A DNA stretch of 64,000 nucleotides, taken from NCBI RefSeq assembly GCF_041381155.1, contig NC_091147.1, forward strand, positions 13,021,030-13,085,029, given 5' to 3'. This document shows, piece by piece, positions 23,801 to 36,600 of the stretch. Position 1 is the stretch's first letter, and the number at the start of each line of letters is the position of its first letter. A program made the translations under genes and the position numbers. The notes beneath the pieces were generated by a model. It had not been told where the DNA came from, did no database searches, and saw only the letters and a program-made list of their open reading frames with translations. This DNA comes from Argopecten irradians. Lineage: Eukaryota; Mollusca; Bivalvia; Pectinida; Pectinidae.

Positions 23801-24481
23801 TCACGTGTCCATGAGTGACGATACATTGACTGCGATTTAAGTTCGAAATTTAGAGCCAATTGTTTCAATTGTATTTGTATTTGAGACATTTAACAACACA
23901 CTTAAATTTCTTATATCATGTCACCCGTGAAATACACAAAATTTGATCGCACACAAGAAAGTTAATTTGGAGTGATCCGAATGAAAAAATAGCCGATAAA
24001 TATTTACAAAAAATATCCTATCATGACACAAGAGACCAGACACAATGTCGAGATAAGATAAATCACAAAAAAATCAAAATCCAAAGATTATATTAACAGT
24101 AGAATTTAGAATTGCGAACTGAATTATATTGCACAAATGTAATGATAATAATCATATAACTGGTTATCTTCGCGGTTTTATTTTTTATTTTTGCGATTTT
24201 GCCATCAAACTATAAAAATTAGTTTAGTTTACCAACAACTGCAATTCGGCTTCCAGAGAATAAGATATTCAACCATTGGTGAATACTTCAACGATCAAAT
24301 TCTCGTAGCCATAGCGAAATCGAAAAAAATATTTTCCCTGCGAAAATATCCAGATATACGGTATTTTCCGAACATGTATCGGTACCTACCATGTGGCTTT
24401 ACATTGCGCATGAGGAAGGAGCAATCCAATGGATACTCCGGTACAGCAAAGAAGGAGAGCAATCAATATGGTCTGTGTCAT
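20856..24481 (-). CDS. Secreted cysteine-rich protein, 168 aa, five exons (function unknown)
   Basis: Coding exons in order: 24390-24481, 23619-23733, 22394-22522, 21466-21544, 20856-20947. All phases agree, giving 168 residues. Residues 1 to about 20 (MTQTILIALLLCCTGVSIG) form a clear signal peptide. The mature part has eight cysteines (27, 37, 57, 66, 109, 131, 157, 165), which would suit four disulfides, and a sequon at N164. Landmark phrases are LLTQVQAWSGPDNC, THETPLKHYIDDITFTL, ETWYAVLDYGTNYCNMYNL and ETTSDSICTQ. I have an impression of similar small secreted proteins in other animals but no family name, so no function is given. The donor after exon 2 (GTG|GTTCGT) is weak but is the only one that keeps the frame. 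A TATA box and a poly(A) signal bracket the gene. The symporter gene lies about 1.9 kb upstream on the same strand. Confidence 0.85.
21742..21875. mobile_element. Palindromic MITE, family P (copy 1)
   Basis: TCAGTATCATGAAACAAT at the left pairs with ATTGTTTCATGATACTGG at the right. The centre is GACGTTACAAAACGTTACGTC. A CCAAT-type GATTGGCTAAGTCTAAA sits in the right arm. Related copies are at 57294-57437 and about 61720-61795. This one lies in intron 3 of the secreted-protein gene. Confidence 0.75.
22223..22340. repeat. 45-bp tandem repeat, about 2.6 units
   Basis: Units start at 22223, 22268 and 22313, exactly 45 bp apart. Each carries ACG(T/G)CAGAATCAACGTCC and CTCTCACAAATACAATTAAA. It lies about 50 bp past the donor of exon 3 of the secreted-protein gene and is rich in TGACGTCA-like words. 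Confidence 0.9.
22853..23327. mobile_element. MITE, family Q (copy 1), TIR of about 44 bp
   Basis: The left end GGTACAGTCATGAGACATAA then GTATTCGTCACTGTTG is mirrored by the right end, whose reverse complement reads GGTACAATCATGGGACATAA then GTATTCGTCACTGTTG. The element is about 475 bp with no ORF, so it is non-autonomous. It lies in intron 2 of the secreted-protein gene. A relative is at 35628-36068. Confidence 0.85.
24160..24353. mobile_element. Small MITE with TTCGCG-type ends
   Basis: CTGGTTATCTTCGCGG, then ATTTTTGCGATTTTGCCAT, is mirrored by ATAGCGAAATCG..ATTTTCCCTGCGAAAATATCCAG. It is about 194 bp, in intron 1 of the secreted-protein gene. Confidence 0.65.
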
Positions 24482-24526
24482 GTTGAACTGTAGAAGTCAC
24501 TAGTGGCCGTCGGGCCTGGGCTTCTT

Positions 24527-24533
24527 TTTTATA
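24527..24533 (-). promoter_or_regulatory. TATA box of the secreted-protein gene
   Basis: On the minus strand GTATAAAAAAG lies 46 nt before the ATG. Usual TATA-to-start spacing (about 30 bp) puts transcription start near 24500 and leaves a 5' UTR of about 20 nt. A tight TATA promoter with a short leader is typical of highly expressed, tissue-specific secreted proteins. Confidence 0.6.
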
Positions 24534-26267
24534 CTATGCGACCTCGTTCGATAACGATAATCTTATGTGTGTAGCAGAAACAGGTGTGTCCAAACTGGTT
24601 GACATTTTGTCTGGTAATATATCCAGGACAACACTCACGATACTAGATTGTCCGCGCAGGAATCGTAATAAGTTTTTTTAATCAATTCCATCGCGTGTAA
24701 TAATGATATCAAAACCGAATTATCCATATGTCTTAGTATAGAAGAACTTCATTTATTTAGAAATTATTATGACACGTGCAATTCGCGATAGAAACAGTTT
24801 ATACGACACCAATGCCGAATATTTCCCATATAACTACCATAGGGTCACCGCCATTTGTAGTATACAACAGAAGGCTATCTTTCGTGACATCAATTGGTGA
24901 AGGTAAAGGTCACTCACACATTTCTCGTCCGCATGCTAATTCTTAATCACGCTATTAAAACACTGGGAGTGTGGGTTATAATAAAATAGACGTTGTCGGT
25001 CATTTCAGTTAACTTTCGGTCATGTTTACATGATAAAACTAATGTTAAAGCTGTATTGCCAGATAACACTTTATTTGTATTACGCTCTCCATAAATGTAG
25101 CATTCTGTATTTATATAGATACAGATTGTAAGTTATTTTTTATGAGTGTAACGTAGTTGTTTTACGATAAATGATTCAAATGTGTCTTTCAAAGTAATGA
25201 CGTCATAATAGGTAACTACTCGCAAGGGAGATAACTCTTTAATATACAAATAAATTGTTCCAATTCACTGAAATATAGTATGGAATGATATAAAATCTGA
25301 TGTTGTCCGCAAGTCATTAAACATTATATTAACTATATAGTTTGCTGTTTTAACGATCACCAACATCGTGTTACAACACATGTTACAAAACATGATCTAT
25401 TTAATCCTTGGAGAACCATATCAAGCTATTACGTACATATCTTAGAATGGTATTAGACTCACTTTGTGGTACCGTTATCAGTTCTTCCCAAAATGCTTTC
25501 CAGTATCTTTTTTCTACTTTCAACATCTATTCAGCTCATATCACCGATTGATTTATTGATTTATAATGGTATCATTCCATCTGGTAATGGTTCCAGGTTC
25601 TACCAGCATCCCAAAATTAGACACCCTTCTGGTTTGTTTAATCTACTTCATATATTTAATGAAAAATTGAAACTTGATTAATTTAACATGCATGTAGATA
25701 AAATCTACAAATGTTGGAAAGGTTTGAAGTAAATCACGTTTAAAACGAATGCATAATTATATCGTAGTATTTTTTATATTCCGAGATTTATAAGACTTAT
25801 TTAATGAATCTGTACAATTGGTATAAGGAACTATGCTTGCACTGATGTAAATTCTGTGGTCACCTGCAGGGGTTCGTTATAACCGTGTTTTTACTGTAAA
25901 ACGTATAATAAAATGTAATATTTGCTACACGCCCAGTGTCCGCAAAAAAGAGAATCAAAATTAGATATTTGGTGAAAAGATGATGCTTAACAACGTAAGA
26001 TTTGAACACGATCAGTCTATATCAATCAAGTATGATACGTCATTGCTCATTTTATTGATAAATCAAGAGACTGCTTCTGGTTAATATGCATGTAAGATAA
26101 GACAAATGTACCCATGAAGATTTTGTTTGCGTTTCTGAATGTCTATCAATAAGTAAAACAAGTAAGTTATTGAAACGTTTGCTGTAAATTCAAAGAAGGT
26201 CCGACAAAAATATAGCCCAACTGTCTTTTTTTTTTTTAAATATTCAGTAAATTATATTTTTTAATAG
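24534..26267. other. Intergenic spacer between the symporter 3' end and the secreted-protein promoter
   Basis: No coding exon is supported. A GGGAGATAACTCT word, common as a dispersed repeat end here, is at about 25228. A 71-codon plus-strand frame at 25466-25681 has no supporting signals. Confidence 0.5.
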
Positions 26268-26273
26268 TTTATT
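26268..26273 (-). terminator. Poly(A) signal AATAAA of the symporter gene
   Basis: AATAAA on the minus strand about 65 nt past the TGA at 26338-26340. Confidence 0.55.
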
Positions 26274-26337
26274 TTAAGTACTCTTTAATTTGGCAAGCAG
26301 TGACACTTTATGGGGTTTTGTTTTCTGAGTGCAGACA

Positions 26338-27679
26338 TCAAAGCGCGGATTTTAGGATTTCGTCTTCTTCTGTCTTAAGTGTATTGTCCTTGGTCGACAG
26401 TAATTCTCTTTTTGTTTCTGCATTAGGTTCGCCAGTAACCTTTATCAAATTAGAAAAAAATAAACTATACATACTATCAAATATTTCATAGCTCAAAATT
26501 ACAAAGACGGCTGAAGAGAAAAAAACCCTCAATGTTTTAAAGAGAGAATGCGTTATTCATAATGGAAAATATGCCACTATTACCAAAATATTTTGACCTT
26601 ATAATGCACCCTACCTCGTTTATCCCAGGATACTTCATTCCGCACCGGAACTTCCGGCGGACACTTTCAGGAATGCAGCAACAGACATAATCACAGACCG
26701 GAACAACCAGTGTGGGATCAACAGGCTCTTGAGCTTTTAACAAAACAAGTAAAACAAAACAAAACAAAAAACCAAAACAAAAATATTATTACTATACTAC
26801 TATTACATTTTCAGAGAACTGGAATAACCTTATTTATTTAAATAATATACTCATGGTATGGAGGTATAAGGAATACGAACTTTCTGTAGATACAGTTTTG
26901 CTAGTACATGTATTTGGGTCTTGACCTTGTGGTCTAGCGTTAGAAGGCTACTGGTATAATGTCCATTATGGTAGCGTTTATGAAGAATATCATTACTGAA
27001 ATATCTTTTTATGAAGAGTTTCTAGAAATGTTTTCGTAAATATGCATGTAATTCCACTTCGCTAAAATAAAATGAAATTAACTCAATAATGATTAACTAT
27101 TCAGAAACACCCGGAAATGTTCAGAAACTTACGCAATGTTGGTACGCTATTTTTTTCAGAAACTTACTTTATGTTGGTAAACTTACATATAAATACCCAC
27201 AACAAAACACTGAACGAATCACGGAACGCATTTTGTATCCGGTTCCGTACATCATGTATATTAATATATAATATTATATTGTCAGGGAAGTTTCCTTTTT
27301 AATGTTAGCTACTGTAGATGTGGATACATTTAGTGATTGATTTTGCGATTTGTTAATTTCGTGATTCGAACGTGTAAACATTTCGCGACGTTATTATTTT
27401 AGCAAAAAACAGTTTCATATAGACTCAAAATACTATTGATATTAAAAAAGGGCTTCACGTAATTAGCGTTAATCCCTACCCATGTAAATGGCCACGTTCA
27501 CAGCATGTGAGAGTCAATAAATGAAACAAAAACCTTACCGACATAAAATCAGTATACAGTAAGATTATTTTCTGTTACCTTGGAGACGACTTGCAACTGA
27601 TCCAACTACTAGTACCAATACTATAGCGATCGGTAACAGCCATTTATAGGACAGAGAGTACAGGATGTCGAGGCCTTGT
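26338..27679 (-). CDS. Symporter coding exons 14-16 and C-terminal tail (residues 515-620)
   Basis: Exon 14 has LYSLSYKWLLPIAIVLVLVVG, the last membrane helix, with the family's LYSLSY motif just before it. Exon 15 is a Cys-rich cytoplasmic segment (PVCDYVCCCIPESVRRKF) that could be palmitoylated. Exon 16 is an acidic/basic tail (KTEEDEILKSAL) and stop at 26338. The last acceptor (TTGATAAAG|GTT) has a short pyrimidine tract but keeps the frame. Confidence 0.88.
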
Positions 27680-30600
27680 CTGCAAATTAAGATAATAAAC
27701 AACAATGACATGAGTGCAATACACTAAACCCTGCCTGGGCGACCACATTGTACAATGACAGCATGCATTTTAAGACAACCTTCTTAGGGTTCCAAACACT
27801 CTAATTTAACACAATGCGGCCCTCCCATGGCTATTCACATAATTGTCTGTGTCGCAACGGTGGTCTTTATTCTGATTTCTGAACTAATAATAAACAAAAC
27901 GATATTTTTATGTTTTAGCATTTTCTGATTATTGAACAAAGACATTGCATCATTGGGTTTACGATCAATAATAAATTAGCTACTGTATATATTCACTTTT
28001 ATATAAGTACTACCAAAACTTATTATAATTACATCAAAAGTACAAAGAAACAAATACAACCACAGTTATGAGATATTTTTTTTCATTAGAAATCGGAAAG
28101 TGAATTATATAGATATGTTTTCATCTAAATATACACTAACTTGGAGATAAGAACAATTTCTTTTACAGTGCAAACATATTCTATGTTGTAACTGATGTTT
28201 ATAAGGCATTAATTTTTGGTTATTATCTATTTATTATTTTTTTTTTAATTTTCTTATCACATCATCAAATATTATGGTTCGCAATGGATTACTGAAGAAA
28301 GAATAACAAAATCTTCGCCCAGGTATGACATACTAATTTACTTACGGTCCTGTACTAACGGCAGGTACTTGTGTCGGTGATATGATACCATTTTCAAAGA
28401 TACTTGAAACATTTTGGTCATATCCAGTCATAAATGCAGACCCGTTTAACATCCGGCAATTTTCGGTAGACGCCGGATCTAATTTTATATATACTCTTGT
28501 TCCTGATGAAGTTATCTTTCCTACTGCTAGCCATCCGACGAAGAGGAAGGAAACAATTCCCCCAATCATCGCTCCCTGACAATGGATGAATAGATTCATA
28601 GCGAAATAAAGGTATCAGAGCTGAGTATTTAGTCTTTTTAGTCCATTTAAATTGATCTTTTATGCATTCATCTGACAAAAGCAAAACAGTACCAACACTA
28701 ATGTGAAACGCAACGTCCGTTATGTAAGAATTTAGACTTCCGATTAAGATCTTAAAAGATCTCAACAGAGGCACTTTAACCAGAACAAGCGCAGCTATAT
28801 CGACAATTTGTTTTTCAAGTTGAATATTCTCGTTATGTATACCATTAGTCTTTTTGGGATGATAATGGTATGGAAATATTCAGTATTACTACTGCGTATT
28901 AATTTATCGCAAAATGATTCTAAAACCATGAACGCAATAATGCATTTACGTATTTGTTGTACACTCAGATTTTTGTGAAATACCTTGCAATAACATAAAA
29001 CATATATTCAAGTTAATCGTTATAATTCAACCTTTTTACCCGTAATTCCACTTTAATTGATTGGTTCTTTTCTTTTAGAAAGAATTCATTGTCGGAGACG
29101 CACGGGTGATCGCGTTACACTACGCTATAAGTGTAGCATAACGCGATCACCCGTGGGTCTCTGACGATGGAAATTATTACGCCGCCATATCAACCAATCA
29201 AATGCGACGTTATAAACGTTAAATTTTTGCCTAATAGCATCTTTGTTTTTTTAATATGAAAAATTTAATTATCCAATGATATGTTTAAACATATACCATA
29301 ACAAAACTTACCAAAGCGTTCGATGACGGCACTAACCAACCTAACATCATTATTCCAGTCGACGAACCCGCCGTGCATGCAGCAGTCACATCTAGTATCT
29401 TTTGATGTAAAATTAATTGATTACATTATAACCGTAGGCATCCGATAATCCGGACGCCAATGATCCAAAAACTTACATTTAGGACGGAAATGCCAGTAAA
29501 CGGATTGTATTATTGAAAAAGTAGACAGTCCGAAATATTTGCAATCCGGAAGATTTTGTGTAGAGATGCAAGTGTCCGGGTTATGGAGGGTCAATTGAAC
29601 TACGTAATTACAAGATACATTTGGAATTTAAGAGGGTTGCAAATAAGTTTAACATTTCGTTTTAAGATAAAACAATAATATGAAAGTTGACTTGGATATT
29701 TTAAAGCGTGACGTGGATATTTTAAAGCATCAAAGATATGTACAAATCGCGAAAATAGTATTTCATAATTTTGTTAAGTTAAATATATTCCCCCTCTCTT
29801 TCCCCTCTCTTTCCCTCCTTCAAACGTTCTGTCGCGTGCGATTTACATTATTTCAGGATCCCAGTAGATTTCAGAAAGATTATCGCCACGAATTAACATA
29901 TATATTAATTGATTCTAAAAGATATGTCCAGATAAAATTTTGTATCCGTGAATGTTAATCTTCCCGAGTTTTTTTTCGAATATAAATCGCGAAATTGGGT
30001 ATTCGCCACAGAAAATTGTTTTACAGTAATCAACGATATATAGTTGTCGACCTACCTGTGATATTGGCCCTTTCATTCCTGATATTACAAAGGCAGCCAA
30101 GACACCAAGTCCTCCAAATAGGAAAACTGTGGTAAAAAATGGGTTGGCAATATTTACGAAATGATAAATAAAAATTAAATTCGTTAGCAATAAGGCAAGA
30201 TGAGGGAAATCATGAAACTATATGGTCACGAATATAAATATATGTAAAGTAAAATCAATTAAGTTAAAATTTAGAGATATTGTTTCCTTCACTTTTATCG
30301 CTGGGGAAATAGGTGAAAAATTCTACACCAAAATATGTGTATTTAAAGTCAAAACATATGGGAAGAAAGTTTACCTGAAAACCGGGCAACGCGTATAGAG
30401 GTTTGTTCTGACATCGGCCTTGCATACGGTTTGACAATATCCTCAAAAAACAAGGCAGACATTGCACTTAGCAAGGACGACATGGTGCTAGAAGTGAACC
30501 AAAACAAAAGTATCAAATGTATTGTACAGACATTAAGAGTTTTCACAATACGTTTAGAGTGCGAAATTTTCTTTAATTAACGGACTGTTTGAATCATCCG

Positions 30601-33600
30601 AGAAAGTACCAACTAAGTTAATTATTCGAAACAGATACATCATTTCAATCATTTAAAAAAAAATCGATATCATTAAGGATAACATTTTATCTCCAAACTA
30701 TTTATTATTTACCAAATAGGCTCGCTATTTTTTTTTTCTTATTTTCATTTTGTTCATTTATACTTTAAAGGAGACTACATTTTTCCCGTTATACATTCTA
30801 TTTCTGAGTTTCAAATCATATAATAAGAAAGTAATGACGGAAATATGGAATGTGACACTTGATAATAATTTTCTTTTTCACTAGTTTGGCGTAAGTCTAA
30901 AGTTATATACACATGTATTACCTTAACGAAGCGCTAAACAGAGCAGCAAGGAAAAGTCCAGGTAGACATGACGTATCATGAAATATATCCCTCACAAACT
31001 GTGCCATCAACTGTAAATGAAAAATGTGCCTGTCTACATGCATATGTAACTTTGCCATCAATTGAAAATGAACAACATATTTCTGTGGCTTGAAAATATC
31101 TATATATTCTCCAATGGTACACAATTTTTACTAATACACGGTCACATTGAGGGCGATATTTAGCACATCGACTGGGTGTTTCCAATATTTAGAAACACCG
31201 AGTCAATATTCCTAATGTGACGTCACATCCGGGTCGATATTGTGGTTGTGACATCACATTACGCCGATATTGAGTTCTTCGGGAAGATATTGTTGAGCCA
31301 TTCTCTATGTATTTCTATGTTTAGTATGAGGCAAACATTTTAAACAATTATCATATCTTATATATATCAGTTATAGACCTTTGTTGAGATCCATATGGTG
31401 TCATGATATTGCCCAGTAGAATAAATAATAACCGAGTGCGTAGTGCGAGGTCATTTTTTTAACCGAAACAAATGTCCTTAATTTTTATATAAGATATCCC
31501 GTTCTGCAAAAAATGTCAGAAATAATTTCTAATGTGCATATAAATAACAAGAAAAGCATTGGTCAAAGAACGCCTAAAGAATGCAGCGTTTGGGCAACGG
31601 AATATTGACTCGGTTGTTTCTGAAAAATGGAAACACTGAGTCAATATGATATATATTAAACGTCACACGACCATGCATTCAGTGACGTCAGGTAAAAGTC
31701 AGTGTGGAAACCGACAATCTAGTGTGTTTAAGATTATATCCAGTTTTGTTAGCTCAGTGGGTTTTATCTTATTCTTAAAGTGTTAGTTCAGCGAGTTTTA
31801 GAGCAGTCTTTCATTTTCTTTTTCTTTTTATCTTTCAGCACATACATCATATAACTGTATATACCTGATTTGGGTTTCTGACTTGTTTGGCTACAAGAGG
31901 ATCACATCCTATCGTATCATAGTAGGCGAACATTATCCCCCCTGACATAACAGCTAATGCTCCCATTACCAGAAACAGCACGGACGCAGTCAGAAACATT
32001 CTGAAAATAAATTTGTTTTATAAATTCTATTCAAAACAAACGTTTATATATAATATAAACTGGACGTCTGTATTTTATTCATTGATTAGATCTATTCATT
32101 TTCGTATGAGAAAAGAATGCGATACCAGTACAGTAAATGTAATCTCTACTGTGGGACTATCAAGGTGTTATTGCGGGGTTGTACCTGGATTGCTGATGTA
32201 TACAAGAAATCATTATTAAGTTTTTTGTGTTCTTTACTGCTCGGCGATGTTTCAAGAGTGACGATGCAATCATAATTCATTTACAGTATAAAGAGTATTA
32301 ATTAATGATAGTTGGACATACATAGTGCTTAAAGCTTAGATATTAAATCAAAACAAACATACACAATGCGTAACACTTAGACATTAATAAACAATACATT
32401 TAAAGAATCGGGTTTGAGTGAAAGCATGACAGTTCTTGTGTTATCTTGACCCTAATATACATCCCATCCTAACAGCGCGTTAAATTTAAATTGATAACGC
32501 TCCGTCAAAATGGATTGCCTTTCCCCGACAATTTCTCGGGGTAGAAACTATACAATAAGTGCAGACATATACAATTACATTATCAGTGATCGTATACTCC
32601 CTTCTAACTGTTATGACGTCACATGTAGTTTTGAAGTCATAATATATATATATATGACGTCGCATGATTGAAGAAACGTCACATCTGGGTCGAACTTCTG
32701 TTTTATATAGAGACGAATTAAAAGGTAGAATTCAGAACTCAATTATGTCCCACAGCCGAAAATCGGAAACATTTACGATAAAAAATCAACAAATAATTTC
32801 GGGAGGTACAACTGATGAGTATTAGAGCAATACAATAAGAAAAATTGAAATAATACATAATTGCCAGTTAATGTGCACAAATAACATTGCACAATGCACA
32901 ATTGCAAAAAACAATGTTCATTGTTTTCTATAAGAGAGAAAAAAATAGAAAAATGGAATTATGATATTACATACTATGTTTGTATGGTTCTTTGTCAACA
33001 GATATTTTAAGGACTAATAAGTGTTGTTTTTGCAATCCATCGAATTATGGACTATTTATATTACCGTTTAGCTACAGTAAGCGATTGTGAAGCCTTTATC
33101 CGTTGGTACGTAGCTTGGCTAAACTGAAGTCTAAATCCGGTGATCGAACTTCCGATAAAAAGACTCCAAAATGACTGACGTAATGTGGGATCTGGATTAA
33201 AACTGAAAAAGTAAAATATAATACCTAATGATTCTACATAACTAACATATCTGAATTAAAAAACCCAAATAAACCAATAGAAACGCATATGAGACCCAAA
33301 TAAACCAATAGAAACGCATATGAGACTACATTTTATATATTGAATCGCCCTTTTCTCTATCTTTGTTCTGATATATTGCTGCTTTCTCTATTATATTCAT
33401 CTTATATTATACGACCGGACGGTTGTATCAGACATATAAAAACTTACTTTAGTATATTGAAGCGTCCACTTTCTGTTATTTTGGACCAGGAACGTGTTAC
33501 TCCACCGACTTCAATAGTTCCCTGATAAATGATATGTTCAAAATTAATTCTCATTTAAAGGTAGTTATGAATTTTACGATAACAAGTAATTGTTTTATTT

Positions 33601-36600
33601 TAGGAATAAAAAAAAACCCTTCATTATATGTATTTATTTAATGTATTAAATAACTATTTTTCTTATTACAAATAACACATGTAGTTTGTTTTCAGTTTAC
33701 ATCTTCTTCTCGAAAGTGATATTAAGGAAATAACCTAATTATAAGCCTAAATTGAAAAAAGCTGATCTTGTATATCTCTGTTACATTAACGTTCAAACGT
33801 TAGATATTCTGTATTTTCATATTATATAAATAAATTATCTGTCCTTGTGGGTAGGTTGAAAATTAAGAAATCATCTGTTTGCGAGCGTTACGTCATACTT
33901 TTCAGAGAAACGAGTTTCAATGATGTCATAATAGATACCTACCCACACATGAGGTAACACTATAATATACAAAGATGGAAGACCAGTAAAAATAATAGTA
34001 CTGTAGAAACCTTTCGATCTTTTGTAAAATAAATGCAAAACTACCTTGATAACAATAGCAGATAATCCGCCAAACATTAGAATGGCCTGGAATACATCAG
34101 TCCAAATCACAGCTGTGAATCCCCCCTGTAAATATCATAAAGTAAACACTTTGATTATTCATGGATAGCGAATCATTTGAAAATTGAAAACCCGGCTCAT
34201 CTCTGTACTTGCCGGCATATGAGTGAGAATTTATTTCGTCTCTGTATGTAGATAAGTTATTGCACTTGGACGAAGGTGCATTGAATTAATTTTCACTTCA
34301 TGAGTTAGTGTTCAAAAACCATATCTTTTTGTTGCAATAACCGAAACGTTGTGCTCACAAACACATGACGCGACAGTCAATTCATCCTCACTCGACTAGT
34401 TATGTACAGGATAATACAATATAATGCTGAAAAAGTTGTACATTGAACGCTTTCAGTAGTGGCGATAGAGGCATAAACTAAACCATCGTTTCTCACCATA
34501 ATTGTATAGAGAAGTACTGTTCCCATTAATGCTATGATGGAGATCTCCATCGAGATATCAGCAACTGTTGAAAACAAACAGAATAATTATTATTTCAATC
34601 CCAACGAGATACCTGATAAGGACAACTTAACTATGATATACATGTACCGCGATTACGCCATTACGTTCCATTAACATTAGATTACTAGATAAAGTAAGGC
34701 CAAAAATATATTTCTGCTTAAGGTTACATTGGCGAAAAAAATGGTCAAGTTCATATGCAAAATCGAGCTGTTTACTAAACAGATATGTGAATCATATTTA
34801 GCAATAGAATTATTTTGATTAAACGTCTTTTGGAGATTTGACTAAGAAAGTAGGTAGCAACAGTCCAGATTGGCCAAGAGTAAAATTTTAATAGGACTAT
34901 CCTTTTAGGTACAGAAAAAATAAGGGTGCGAGTAAAAAATTCAGGGTCGGTCGGGTAACCCTAAACAGACATATTATCATTTTTTTGGCCTAAGGCACAA
35001 AAGTTATTCGGCATCACGTGGTACAAGAATTAGATCCAATTTAGCATCGCTTCAGTAATGATGCAATAATATTTGCATGGAGAATTCAGGATTTTGATTA
35101 CTGTTTTTTCTGTTATTGTGACATCATAAGGTTATATTCACAAAAAGACATATATAAAGGATACATTATCAAATGCTTTACTTTTGAAGAAGTAAGTTAT
35201 TAGTATCTATCCACCAGTTTATAAAAACAAACAGCAAACTCATCTCATTTTCCAGTCTCTATTATTCGATTCATTTAAGAATCTTATACAGCAAATTCAA
35301 ATGATATTTTTGTGTGCTGTTGCTGTTTTAAAGTATAGTGTATTAAAAAAGGTAATTTGATTCGCACCAATACTTACTAACTTCCAGTGTGATAGCCGGA
35401 ACAAATACTACATTTCCGAGGAAGTTTACCTAATTCAAGACCATACAAAATTAATTCCAATTAATTCTTAATATATCTATTTCATCTAGACTTATGTGGA
35501 TTAATTATTATCATTAAGTTAAAACATGATACCCAATTATTCCAGAAAAAATACAATATTACATCAATGAATGAATTTAATTAAGTAGTTCATAAGCCAA
35601 TAGCATGGAAGGCATGTAGCGAAAAATACAGTCAAAGGACAAATGTATTCGTCACTTCTATTGATTTCCACTATGTACATGTATGGCATGAATTAGGACA
35701 ATTCTTTGTTTTTCGGTACAATTTGAAGATAATGAACTACAGAAATAAGTAAATTAACTCTCAAAATTTCAATAATTGTCAATTTTATGAAATGGGTGCA
35801 AAACTTGAGCTACAGTTTTTGTCCTTATCAAAAAAAAATAAAAAAATAAAATGATATTTTAGTCTTAGGATAATTGCTAATCTTTTGAGAGAAAAAAAAT
35901 GTTATATTATCACAGTAATCTACAGCTATTTCATCGTCTGGGTAACAATTGCATCGTTATACCACAGTAAAATAAAGCCGGAACGACCGAATGAAAAAAG
36001 GGTGAAAAACATTAGATGCAAATATTGAAATAATGAAAGTGACGAATACTTATATTCTTCGACTGAACATGACAAATATTAATTCCAATATTGAAATTCA
36101 AAGAAACCATACAACATATAGTGAATATGTCTAACCTTCTAAAAGTTATCCTGATTTCTAGTGGAACATGGAGTTAATATCAAACTTTGGAATGGTTAAA
36201 CATGTTAAAACATATCAGAAACAAGATTTCGGTTTTAACGTTTTTCAACGTATGCTGACTAAATATATATATAATGACAACACACCTTGGCTAAGTTTCC
36301 TTTCACTTGAATTGACAGGAAATAGAATACAGGCATTTGATTGGCTGAACACTCGGAAACTATATAAGTGGTGATTAAAATCACTTACCAAGGCTAACAG
36401 TGTGAGAACCGTAACAAACACTCGGATTCCACGGGATTTATATCGAAGCTCGAAATACTAAAAAGAAAAATACCACAGAAGGAAAAATGTACATTATTTA
36501 TCATTCATATTTCTTATCCCCGCAACAAACTGACCAAATTGTGTTCTCAATAGAGAACAAAAATTAATTAAGCAAACACTCTCCGGTATCTCATGGGGGT

